Position numbers and translations under genes: made by a program
Origin: Gammaproteobacteria bacterium
Lineage (GTDB): Bacteria; Pseudomonadota; Gammaproteobacteria; JAJDYQ01
Direction: 5' to 3'
Length of the DNA stretch: 64,000 nucleotides
NCBI GenBank assembly: GCA_028289815.1
Contig: JAPYNQ010000020.1
Span: 1-64,000, forward strand
Shown here: in pieces, positions 1 through 15,072 of the stretch
Layout of the letters: the number at the start of each line of letters is the position of its first letter
Numbering within the stretch: position 1 is the stretch's first letter
Notes under the pieces: generated by a model
Told to the model about the DNA's origin: nothing
Seen by the model: only the letters and a program-made list of their open reading frames with translations
The model's database searches: none

Positions 1-3
1 CGG

Positions 4-114
4 CTATTCATAGCGAATCTCTACTATTTCATAACTTTGTACTCCGCTTGGGGCTTGAACTTCCGCTATATCGCCTTCTCGTTTTCCAATCAGAGCACGG
101 ATAAAAGTTGCCTT
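4..114 (-). pseudogene. GreA/GreB-family transcription elongation factor, C-terminal relic
   Basis: On the minus strand this stretch reads as about 36 codons ending in TAG, with the motif [11 protein letters not shown] followed by VQAPSG and EIVEIRYE. That is the C-terminal FKBP-like domain of GreA/GreB, proteins that rescue backtracked RNA polymerase. An in-frame TAA lies directly upstream (115-117), so the N-terminal coiled coil is absent and the piece cannot be functional. GreA and GreB share this region, so which paralogue it came from is unclear. The recognisable end is sharp, which suggests deletion or heavy decay of the rest. Confidence 0.72.
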
Positions 115-1032
115 TTAGGTGATAAAGCTAATGATATAGCAACCCATCGTCCGAAATAATTTGAGAGTGTGGACAAGCCTAAGTTAAAGAGAGTTATTCA
201 TTGATCACTTTCTTGGAGGTCATAGACTATTTGAGAGTGGTCGGACATTTCTGATGGCAGCGCTACCGATAACAGCGTCTTTTGGATATGGAGGAGCACC
301 GAGAACATTCTGCCTGCCTCATGTACCAGGCAGGCCAAACTACAGGAAAACATGAGCACTCAAGCAATATGCCAGATACCAGAAGTCCGCGATGGGGACA
401 GATACCCGGCGAATGGGCAAAGATAGATACACATAAGTTTGTATATCCGCAAAGGTATCTCGTGCAAGGAGTTTGAGATCACTTGCCTGGTTGTAGGTAC
501 AGCCTCTCTGCGAGTTGACAACCGGGTTACTCGTTTAATGCCAAAAATTTTCTGATTTGCCTTACTGAATCACTGCTGTTTGGACCTCATTTCTATTCGG
601 GCTGATGAAGTCAGCGAACTCCGGGATGAGTTAAAACCGCTTATCAGGTTTTGGACATACTACCGTATGTATGCCAGCCAAAAGATCTGAATTCAGTGGC
701 TGTGTAGAATGCGCTAATGTTTACCAGCCAATATGAGTTTTGCTCTATCGTGGGCCGGACGGCGAAGGAATCAGCAAAAGATTGGTATGATACTGGCGTT
801 ACATAATTACTATTGACTCCACATTGGCCTTCAGATTCCGATGAGTTATTATTAGAAGCTCGTCCAGATTGCCTGACTTTGTCTGATAGGCATTGAACGC
901 GGGCAGGCTGGATATTATAGTTTGGACAGTTTGGTTAAGCCGTCATAATGTCCGACTGTTCTGTGTGCGCAACAACAAAAGCACTTGTCAGATCGGTTCC
1001 TGAATTTCCGCAGTTTCTACTGGATTAGGCCT
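115..1032. other. gene-less stretch upstream of gltB
   Basis: About 0.9 kb without a supportable gene. An open frame at 282-476 has no recognisable motif and no good ribosome binding site. Two copies of a short motif, ATTTGAGAGTG followed by GGACA, occur at about 160-175 and 230-246. The last 110 bases probably carry the gltB promoter. The rest looks like decayed coding DNA that I cannot assign. Confidence 0.6.
922..949 (+). promoter_or_regulatory. candidate sigma-70 promoter of gltB
   Basis: TTGGAC (922-927) and CATAAT (944-949) are separated by 16 bases, close to the sigma-70 consensus. They lie about 85 bases upstream of the chosen gltB start. This is a motif match only. Confidence 0.4.
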
Positions 1033-6943
<5,911 letters not shown>

Positions 6944-7059
6944 CAGTGTGAATCATGTTGTGCACGACTGAAAGACAAAGTTTATTGGCGAACTGACAGA
7001 AATAGAGACCACCCAGATATAGGCGGAGATTTTCTCATGCCAGATCCGGGTAATTGACA

Positions 7060-8127
7060 ATGGCCGAACTGCAAAATGACCGTCTCCTTCGCGCCCTGCT
7101 GTGTGAAGCCGTTGATAAAACACCGATCTGGATTATGCGTCAGGCAGGGCGTTATCTGCCCGAATACCGTGCCACGCGCAAAAGGGCCGGCAGCTTTCTG
7201 GAGCTTTGTAAAAATCCGGAATTGGCTTGCGAAGTGACTCTGCAGCCACTGGAGCGTTTCGATCTGGATGCCGCGATATTGTTTTCCGATATTCTGACTA
7301 TTCCCGATGCTATGGGGCTGGGGCTTTATTTTGCCGAAGGCGAAGGGCCAGTTTTTGCACATCCGTTGCGAACCAAAGCCGACATTGAAAAAATCGGTAT
7401 TCCCGACCCGGAACGAGAACTGGCTTACGTTATGGAAGCCATTCGCATGGTTGGCGCTGCATTAAATGGTCGTGTGCCGTTAATAGGCTTTGCCGGCAGC
7501 CCATGGACGCTCGCGTCCTACATGATAGAGGGTCGGGGTTCTAAGATTTTTGCCAAGGTCAAGGGCATGCTTTACAGCGAACCGTTACTGCTGCATCGGC
7601 TGCTGGACAAAATAACGCGCTCGGTTACATCTTATCTCAACGCGCAGATTGCCGCTGGCGCACAGGCGGTACAGATTTTTGATACCTGGGGGGGTATGCT
7701 GGCCGAACCTCAATACAAAGAGTTTTCTCTGCAATACATGCGGCAAATAGTCGAAAACCTGACTCGCAAATGTAGAGGCCGCAGGGTTCCTGTTATTTTG
7801 TTTACTAAAGGCAGCAGTCTGTGGCTGGAGTCTATGGCTGATACCGGTTGCGATGCTGTGGGACTGGACTGGACCTTACCCATTGGCAAAGCCCGTGCCC
7901 GGATTGGTGACAGAGTTGCTTTGCAGGGAAACCTTGATCCCTCTGCCCTGTACGCAGATGCGGATGATATTCGCAAAGTTGCCAAAGACATCATTGAAGA
8001 TTTTGGCCGGGGCAGCGGACATGTTTTTAATCTTGGTCACGGTATCACACCGGATATTGATCCGGAAAACGTCAAAGCTCTGGTGGATACCGTACACGAA
8101 CATAGTGTCTGGTTTCACAAGAGCTGA
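7060..8127 (+). CDS. hemE: uroporphyrinogen decarboxylase
   Basis: Converts uroporphyrinogen III to coproporphyrinogen III by four decarboxylations, a cytoplasmic step of haem synthesis. The 355-residue protein has the family signatures [14 protein letters not shown] near residue 25 with the substrate-binding arginines, FSDIL with the catalytic aspartate, [16 protein letters not shown], and the C-terminal [12 protein letters not shown] at 7060 is preferred to an in-frame TTG two codons earlier; the ribosome binding site is weak. It follows gltBD, an arrangement also found in other gammaproteobacteria, and is convergent with hemB, so two haem genes meet tail to tail with 72 bases between them. 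Confidence 0.96.
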   Translation: MAELQNDRLLRALLCEAVDKTPIWIMRQAGRYLPEYRATRKRAGSFLELCKNPELACEVTLQPLERFDLDAAILFSDILTIPDAMGLGLYFAEGEGPVFAHPLRTKADIEKIGIPDPERELAYVMEAIRMVGAALNGRVPLIGFAGSPWTLASYMIEGRGSKIFAKVKGMLYSEPLLLHRLLDKITRSVTSYLNAQIAAGAQAVQIFDTWGGMLAEPQYKEFSLQYMRQIVENLTRKCRGRRVPVILFTKGSSLWLESMADTGCDAVGLDWTLPIGKARARIGDRVALQGNLDPSALYADADDIRKVAKDIIEDFGRGSGHVFNLGHGITPDIDPENVKALVDTVHEHSVWFHKS

Positions 8128-8199
8128 TACTGGCTCGGAGTTTGTCAGGAGATCGGTCATTGCCTAACCTGATTATGGTTGCGGACTTTGGGGCAACGG

Positions 8200-9441
<1,242 letters not shown>

Positions 9442-9588
9442 ATGATCAAAGCTATGGTTATTTGCAACGGCTGGTATGCTGGCAAGGTGAGTGACCTTGA
9501 TATGTTAGCCCTGTATCCGGTGCGCGTTGTGGTTCACTTTGGCGATGATGCTCTGTGGTACTTTTTACTAAATCATCTACCTTACTAA
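9442..9588 (+). CDS. small ORF ahead of arsS, 48 residues
   Basis: ATG at 9442 opens a 48-codon frame that ends in TAA at 9586-9588. This TAA overlaps the AAGGAG ribosome binding site of arsS. The peptide (central motif SDLDMLALYPVRVVVHFGDD) has no cysteine cluster beyond one Cys and resembles nothing I know. It could be a leader peptide coupled to arsS, the tail of a decayed gene, or chance. Confidence 0.25.
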   Translation: MIKAMVICNGWYAGKVSDLDMLALYPVRVVVHFGDDALWYFLLNHLPY

Positions 9589-9600
9589 GGAGACTTCTCT

Positions 9601-10566
9601 ATGCATGCGATGTTCCCTCTGCTCCGGGAAACCGACTTCCCGGCTATTACAAGGCGCAGACTAACGACTCTGCAAGCCAATCTCGGATATAAATGCAACC
9701 AAAGCTGCCTGCACTGCCATGTCAATGCTGGCCCAAAGCGTACGGAAATTATGCAGCGCCAGACCATTGAAGATCTGTTGCGGTTATTACAGCACTCGAC
9801 TGCTAATATCCTGGACTTGACAGGTGGAGCGCCGGAACTTAACCCGGATTTCCGCTATCTGGTCAGAGAAGCCCGTAAGCTTGGGGCGCATGTAATTGAT
9901 CGTTGTAATCTTAGCATTTTGTCAGAACCGGGGCAGGAAAAGCTGGCGGAATTCTTAGCGGAGCACCAGGTTGAGGTGGTGGCCTCCATGCCCTGTTATC
10001 TGGAGGAAAATGTCGATGCCCAGAGGGGCGATGGTGTCTTCGAAAAAAGCATTCAAGGTCTCCGGCAGTTAAATGCCTTGGGCTACGGCAAGGAAGCGAC
10101 GGGACTGACCCTGAATTTGGTATATAACCCCCAGGGGGCGTCATTGCCTCCGCCACAAGCGGCACTTGAGCAGGATTATAAAAAGAATCTCTTTGAAAAG
10201 TATCATATTGAATTCAGCCGCCTGCTGACCATAACCAACATGCCGATAAACCGTTTTGGCAGTACTCTGGTTTCCAAGGGACAGTTCGACGAATACATGT
10301 ACCTGCTAAAAAGCAGTTATTCTGAAAAAAACCTGCAAAATGTAATGTGTCGAGATTTAATCAGTATCGACTGGCAAGGCTACGTATATGACTGCGATTT
10401 TAACCAAATGTTGAGATTGTCCGCTGTTATTCACTCCAAGCCGCGTACACATATCCGTGACTTGGTTGATGTCCATATTGATGGACAGCCCATAATGATT
10501 GCGGACCACTGTTATGGTTGTACAGCCGGACAAGGGTCTTCCTGTGGCGGGGCACTGGAAAATTAA
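9601..10566 (+). CDS. arsS: arsenosugar biosynthesis radical SAM protein ArsS-like
   Basis: A radical S-adenosylmethionine enzyme of the family assigned to arsenosugar synthesis, where it is thought to attach the adenosyl-derived sugar to dimethylarsenic species. Of 321 residues, the N-terminal CNQSCLHCHVNAGP gives the CxxxCxxC iron-sulfur motif (Cys32, 36, 39). The C-terminal DUF3641 part carries CYGCTAGQGSSCGG and further cysteines (MCRDL, YDCDFNQ). AAGGAG lies 9 bases upstream of the ATG. No arsenite methyltransferase arsM is adjacent, so it either works with a distant arsM or has another substrate. Annotation rests on family resemblance only. Confidence 0.86.
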   Translation: MHAMFPLLRETDFPAITRRRLTTLQANLGYKCNQSCLHCHVNAGPKRTEIMQRQTIEDLLRLLQHSTANILDLTGGAPELNPDFRYLVREARKLGAHVIDRCNLSILSEPGQEKLAEFLAEHQVEVVASMPCYLEENVDAQRGDGVFEKSIQGLRQLNALGYGKEATGLTLNLVYNPQGASLPPPQAALEQDYKKNLFEKYHIEFSRLLTITNMPINRFGSTLVSKGQFDEYMYLLKSSYSEKNLQNVMCRDLISIDWQGYVYDCDFNQMLRLSAVIHSKPRTHIRDLVDVHIDGQPIMIADHCYGCTAGQGSSCGGALEN

Positions 10567-10797
10567 ATTTTATAGCCGGATCAACGAGCAGATACCTCGC
10601 TTTCGACGTATCCGATTGGATGCTTTACTTTCGTAGTCTTCTGAGGGAACCTTGAAAAATTGTAGCGAGTGATACAGATCAAAGCGTGTTCCTTCAATGG
10701 GCCTGAAGTGAGGAGCCGACAGGTTCACCCGGCGTAATGCTGATATATGACGATTCCGGGCATGCGAGATACCACTTCGGTCTTATTAAGCAGATTT
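10567..10797. other. intergenic spacer largely filled by a MITE-like element
   Basis: This spacer between arsS and the SulP gene contains most of the inverted-repeat-bounded element described separately. No coding region is visible. Confidence 0.5.
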
Positions 10798-10812
10798 TCA
10801 AAGGTTCCCTCC
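10644..10812. mobile_element. MITE-like element with ~17-bp terminal inverted repeats
   Basis: The left end reads GAGGGAACCTTGAAAAA from 10644. The reverse complement of the right end, starting at 10811, reads GAGGGAACCTTTGAAAA. The ends match over 16 bases with one single-base gap, are 169 bp apart, and enclose no ORF. That is the architecture of a miniature inverted-repeat element or a deleted insertion sequence. The right repeat lies over the 3' end of the SulP gene and supplies its last four codons and stop. I saw no clear target-site duplication and no second copy in the window. Confidence 0.5.
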
Positions 10813-12624
10813 AGTCGTTGCTCCGGTCTTGTGTAACATCACCGGATTATCATTAAAGTTGAGTGGGCATTCTTGCGGACATTCCTTGTCGCAGGTATCG
10901 TTATCCAGAATATTCTTCCAGCAATAACTTAAGGCTTTAGTGCGGGTACGAAACTGTGTTTTATTGCCTAGTAGCTCTGTCAGGTGCATACGATCAAACA
11001 TGCTGACCAGAGGCGCCTTGGCGCGGGCAAATACCAGTTCGATTCCCATTTTGTCCAGGCGTGTAACCAGATCATGCAGCATTTCCTCACCCGTGGTATC
11101 AATCTCGTTAATACCCTCGGCATCAATTAGCAGATATTTAAGATCAGGTTTAACTGCTAATCTCTCCAGCACTTTGTCCTCAAAATAGCCGGCATTTGCA
11201 AAGTACAGCGGGCCGTCGAAACGCAGCACCGTAATATGATCGCAGGTGTTCAGGATATGTGCCTCGGCATCGCGCAGGGTGTCGTCACTGTGTCTGGAAA
11301 GGATCGCCATATGAGGGCGCTTGCTACGCCAGACATACAGCCCCAGCGAAAGCATGACGCCAATCAACATACCCTTGTCGAGGTGCGGTGCCATGATGAT
11401 GGTGAGGATAAATGTCACCACTGAGACGATAGCATCATGCGGCTGTACATCCCATTCATGCTTAATGGGCTTAATTCGGATCAGTCTTATCACAGCCATG
11501 ATAATAATCGCTGCCAGGGTGGCCTGTGGTAGGTGGTACAACAGAGGTGTAAAAAACAATAGTGCAATACCGACTGCCAGCCCTGTTATGACGGCAGAGA
11601 ACCCGGTTATCGCGCCGCTGTTGATATTGACTGCCGAGCGCGAAAATGAGCCAGATACAGGATAACCTTGAGAAAACGACGACACAATATTGGATATCCC
11701 TTGACCAAATAACTCTTGATTGGCATCCAGCCGTTGCCGGGTTTGCGTTGCCATGGCTTTGGCAATGGATATTGCTTCCATAAAACCGACCAGTGAAATA
11801 ACGAGTGCGGCGCTGACAAGCTGTGATGCTGTCGTCCAGTCAATAACCGGTGTTGACAGGTTCGGTAGACCCATCGGAATTGAGCCGACGATGGCACCGC
11901 CGCTTGCAGCATAGCCGGTCACATAGGCCACTAGTGTGGTAAACACCACGGCAATCAGCACGCCAGGGATTTTCGGGAACTGCTTGCCGATATACCAGAT
12001 GAGAATAAAGGCGATAAGTCCCATCGCTACAGTAGGCCAATGGGTGCTCTCGCTAATGGCGAGTAGCACTCTCCAGATAGTTTCATAATAATACTCCGCG
12101 CGCTCCACGCTGACTCCAAACAGTTTACCTAGCTGAGAGGTGGCAATAATCAAGGCGGCTGCGTTGGTAAAGCCCATCACAACCGGGTGTGAGAGAAAAT
12201 CAACCAGCTCGCCGAGATGAAATATGCCGAGCAGTAACTGAAAAACGCCGACCATAAGTGCCAGCAGGACAGCATAAGCGATGTATGTTTCAGGATTTGT
12301 CGCCAGGGGTTCCAGAGCTGCTGCGGTCAACAGCGATACCACGGCAACTGGTCCGGTCTGTAGCTGGCGGGATGAACCGAGCAGTGCCGAGACTATCGGT
12401 GGCAAAAAAGACGCATACAGGCCATAGTGAGGCGGCAGCCCTGCCAACTGAGCGTAAGCCATGGATTGGGGAATCAGCACCATGGCAACCGTCATACCGG
12501 CGATAATATCTCTTTTCAGGATCTGGCTGTCTTCCAGTTCACCGATCCATTTCTTAAAAGGTACGAGCATCGCCAGCAAGGCGAGCAGCGTTCGTTTCAG
12601 GGTGGTATGGAGAAAATTATTCAC
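10798..12624 (-). CDS. SulP-family anion transporter with STAS domain
   Basis: An inner-membrane SulP/SLC26 permease, probably for sulfate, bicarbonate or another anion. Its 608 residues have a hydrophobic core of about 10-14 membrane segments (residues ~15-430). The family signature is IPQSMAYAQLAGLPPHYGLY followed by LGSSRQLQTGPVAVVSLLT. A cytoplasmic STAS domain follows (~450-560, with LIDAEGINEIDTTGEEML). The tail carries a cysteine-rich CDKECPQECP. The start is GTG at 12624. The final residues GGNL and the stop are encoded inside a transposon-like inverted repeat, so the original C-terminus may have differed. The substrate cannot be told from sequence. Confidence 0.9.
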   Translation of the reverse strand: MNNFLHTTLKRTLLALLAMLVPFKKWIGELEDSQILKRDIIAGMTVAMVLIPQSMAYAQLAGLPPHYGLYASFLPPIVSALLGSSRQLQTGPVAVVSLLTAAALEPLATNPETYIAYAVLLALMVGVFQLLLGIFHLGELVDFLSHPVVMGFTNAAALIIATSQLGKLFGVSVERAEYYYETIWRVLLAISESTHWPTVAMGLIAFILIWYIGKQFPKIPGVLIAVVFTTLVAYVTGYAASGGAIVGSIPMGLPNLSTPVIDWTTASQLVSAALVISLVGFMEAISIAKAMATQTRQRLDANQELFGQGISNIVSSFSQGYPVSGSFSRSAVNINSGAITGFSAVITGLAVGIALLFFTPLLYHLPQATLAAIIIMAVIRLIRIKPIKHEWDVQPHDAIVSVVTFILTIIMAPHLDKGMLIGVMLSLGLYVWRSKRPHMAILSRHSDDTLRDAEAHILNTCDHITVLRFDGPLYFANAGYFEDKVLERLAVKPDLKYLLIDAEGINEIDTTGEEMLHDLVTRLDKMGIELVFARAKAPLVSMFDRMHLTELLGNKTQFRTRTKALSYCWKNILDNDTCDKECPQECPLNFNDNPVMLHKTGATTGGNL

Positions 12625-13281
12625 TTCTTATTTGTCTGGTTTATGCAGACTGTACTTTAGCTTCTTTCTGCAAAGTCTTTAGTTACCAAGCATATAGAGT
12701 CTGTCCAATTCGTCAAATCAGACTGGCCTGTGGTCAGTAGTTTTCAATAAGGGTTGTAGCCGACTCCTGTAAACCAGACACAGTAGCTGTTGGCTTTATC
12801 CTCCAGTGATCAAACATACTATCCCGATTGTGATATATCTGCGCCGCTTTTCAGACAGTATGGATGGCACCGATAATATCAAACAGATTGCTGGAAACAA
12901 GCAAGGTCACTTCTTTTCGAGGGGACAGTTTTTCCATTGGTACATCGTCAGGAACGGGCTTGAATGTCTTCAAGTGATCAACGCTGACCACCGATACAAT
13001 TGATTGCGCAAGCTCCGACTGTCCCAACAGATGTTGATCTGCTTATCCACTGTCACTCGAAAAAAAGCATACAGTCCATTCCAAAGGCGCGGTGTCAGCG
13101 GGGTGATACTGATATTCAATGTGGGCAGCCTGGTGCGCCAAGGCCGTTATCGCTTTCTTGTTCACCTTGCTTATCTTCTCTAAAAGGTTGATGATAAGCA
13201 GTTAAACAATGTTATTTACAGTCTCGCAAAAAACGGTATTGTCAGTCCATACCCTCCCAAAAACCACCAACAGTTTTTATC
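12625..13281. other. gene-less stretch between SulP and the DUF262 cassette
   Basis: About 650 bases with only short frames (for example 12806-13003) and no recognisable protein or RNA. It presumably contains the promoters of both flanking genes. The text looks like eroded coding DNA. Confidence 0.5.
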
Positions 13282-15072
13282 ATGAAGAACCCGACTGATA
13301 TGAAAGAAACCAGCATTTCATTGCGCCCGGTCAAAGCCCTCTTGACTGATGACACTGGTGAACCGGCTCGTTACTGGATACCCGCATACCAACGGGGCTA
13401 CCGCTGGACTCCGCTGCAAGTCACTCAGCTACTTGATGATATTCGTGACTTCATACGACGATCCAATCTTCAGCCAGAACACTACTATTGCTTGCAACCG
13501 CTTGTTATTAAAGTGATGTCAGACGGACGATTTGAGGTGGTTGATGGACAGCAACGACTAACGACATTGTTTCTAATACTGCGCCATTTCAATGAGCGAC
13601 TAGCCGAACCATACCGCTCGAAACTGTACTCGCTAGACTATGAAACACGTCCAAGTTTAGATGAGTTCCTGGAGGATCCTAGCGAGGATGCGTCCAGTGA
13701 AAATATTGACTTCTTCCATCTGTACCGTGCGATCCAGGCTATTGAGCAGTGGTTTGCAAAACATGAGAGTGAAGTTGAAGACATAAAGTCTGCGCTTCTT
13801 AACAAGACCAAGGTCATTTGGTTTACTCTTTCTGATAGCGATAATCCTGTGGATGCCTTCACACGTCTTAATATGGGCAAGATCCCTCTCACCAACGACG
13901 AGCTGATTCGTGCTCTGTTTCTGCGCCTTGCAGCAGACGAAGATAATGGACATGGACTTGCGCTGCGCATAGCCCATGAGTGGGACCAGTTGGAAAAAGC
14001 GTTGCAACAGGATGCCTTCTGGTATTTCCTGAGCAATGACCGGGCGCTAGGACACAATCGGATCGGGCTGATCTTTGAATTAGTCGCCTCAAATGAACTG
14101 ACCGGCCAATTGAAACAGGATGACTATGGAACTTTCCATGTTTTTAGTGAACGTCTCAAAAGCCAATCAGCGGAGCAAGGATGGCAAGGATGGCTTGAGG
14201 TCAAACAGACCTTCATGGCACTGGAAGAGTGGTATGAGGACCGTGAGCTGTTCCATGTGGTGGGTTTCCTGATTCATCAGGGTGTGGCAATCAATGGTTT
14301 GCTGGAGTCAGCTCGGAAGCGTCGAAAAGGTGATCTGGCCCGGGAATTGCTTTGCCAGGCCTTTAAGGAAGCCATAGGAGGTGATCTGCGTAAACTTGAC
14401 GAACAGGAATTGCGGGAGACCATTCGAGACCGCTGTGAGAGCATCAGCTATGTCAAGCAACGCGAGGCTATCCGCACAATTTTATTACTGTTCAACCTTG
14501 CCACTCTACTGGAAAATCAACGCTCCAATATGCGATTCCAGTTCGATAGCTTCAAGGGCGAGAAGTGGGACATTGAGCATGTTCGTTCTATTGAGAGGCA
14601 CCGCCCGGTACGTCATAACGAACGCAAGGCCTGGTTCGAAGGTTGCCGGGGCTACATACCTTCGCGCGAGGATAATCAGGAACTGGTAACGAGTATCGAT
14701 GGCTTTCTGGAACTTGCACAGGGGGAAGAAGCCGGTACCGAGTTCGATTCACTCTATGATCGTGTGTTGGCCTGTTTCAGGGAAGGTGATGAAGGCGGTG
14801 AGGACGGTCTTTCTAACCTGACCTTGCTCGACCGGAGCACAAACCGCAGCTATAAAAATGCCGTGTTCGCAGTCAAGCGACAGCGTTTGCTGGAACTCGA
14901 TAAATCAGGCACCTTCGTACCCCTTTGTACCCGCAATGTTTTCCTGAAGTGCTACAGTGTTCAAGTGAAAGACATCATATTCTGGAGTATGCAGGATGCA
15001 GAGGAATACGAGGAAGCGATCATCAAGACCCTGAGTCGCTTCTTTTTGCAAAGTGGAGGGATGGAAGCGTGA
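13282..15072 (+). CDS. DUF262/DUF1524 protein (GmrSD-like), first gene of a pair
   Basis: A 596-residue protein with the architecture of type IV restriction and related defence enzymes. The N-terminal DUF262 domain carries IPAYQRGYRW (~33-42) and the nucleotide-hydrolysis motif VDGQQRLTTLF (~87-97). The C-terminal DUF1524 domain is HNH-nuclease-like, with WDIEHV (~428-433) as the histidine motif and LSNLTLLDRSTNRSYKN (~510-526). In GmrSD and SspE, DUF262 couples NTP hydrolysis and recognition of modified DNA to the DUF1524 nuclease. This gene overlaps the second DUF262 gene by 4 bases. It is intact, unlike much nearby DNA. Defence is inferred from domains, not shown. Confidence 0.85.
   Translation: MKNPTDMKETSISLRPVKALLTDDTGEPARYWIPAYQRGYRWTPLQVTQLLDDIRDFIRRSNLQPEHYYCLQPLVIKVMSDGRFEVVDGQQRLTTLFLILRHFNERLAEPYRSKLYSLDYETRPSLDEFLEDPSEDASSENIDFFHLYRAIQAIEQWFAKHESEVEDIKSALLNKTKVIWFTLSDSDNPVDAFTRLNMGKIPLTNDELIRALFLRLAADEDNGHGLALRIAHEWDQLEKALQQDAFWYFLSNDRALGHNRIGLIFELVASNELTGQLKQDDYGTFHVFSERLKSQSAEQGWQGWLEVKQTFMALEEWYEDRELFHVVGFLIHQGVAINGLLESARKRRKGDLARELLCQAFKEAIGGDLRKLDEQELRETIRDRCESISYVKQREAIRTILLLFNLATLLENQRSNMRFQFDSFKGEKWDIEHVRSIERHRPVRHNERKAWFEGCRGYIPSREDNQELVTSIDGFLELAQGEEAGTEFDSLYDRVLACFREGDEGGEDGLSNLTLLDRSTNRSYKNAVFAVKRQRLLELDKSGTFVPLCTRNVFLKCYSVQVKDIIFWSMQDAEEYEEAIIKTLSRFFLQSGGMEA

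Noticed and set aside
282-476. 64-codon open frame near the left edge
   Set aside because: No family motif, no ribosome binding site and no conserved neighbour. It lies in an eroded region.
985-1032. Upstream TTG extension of gltB
   Set aside because: The extra 16 residues do not match the family, and the ATG at 1033 fits the GltB propeptide start.
14925-15068. Upstream extension of the second DUF262 gene into the first
   Set aside because: GTG 15069 has a good ribosome binding site and the classic GTGA overlap; the extension only mirrors the first gene in another frame.
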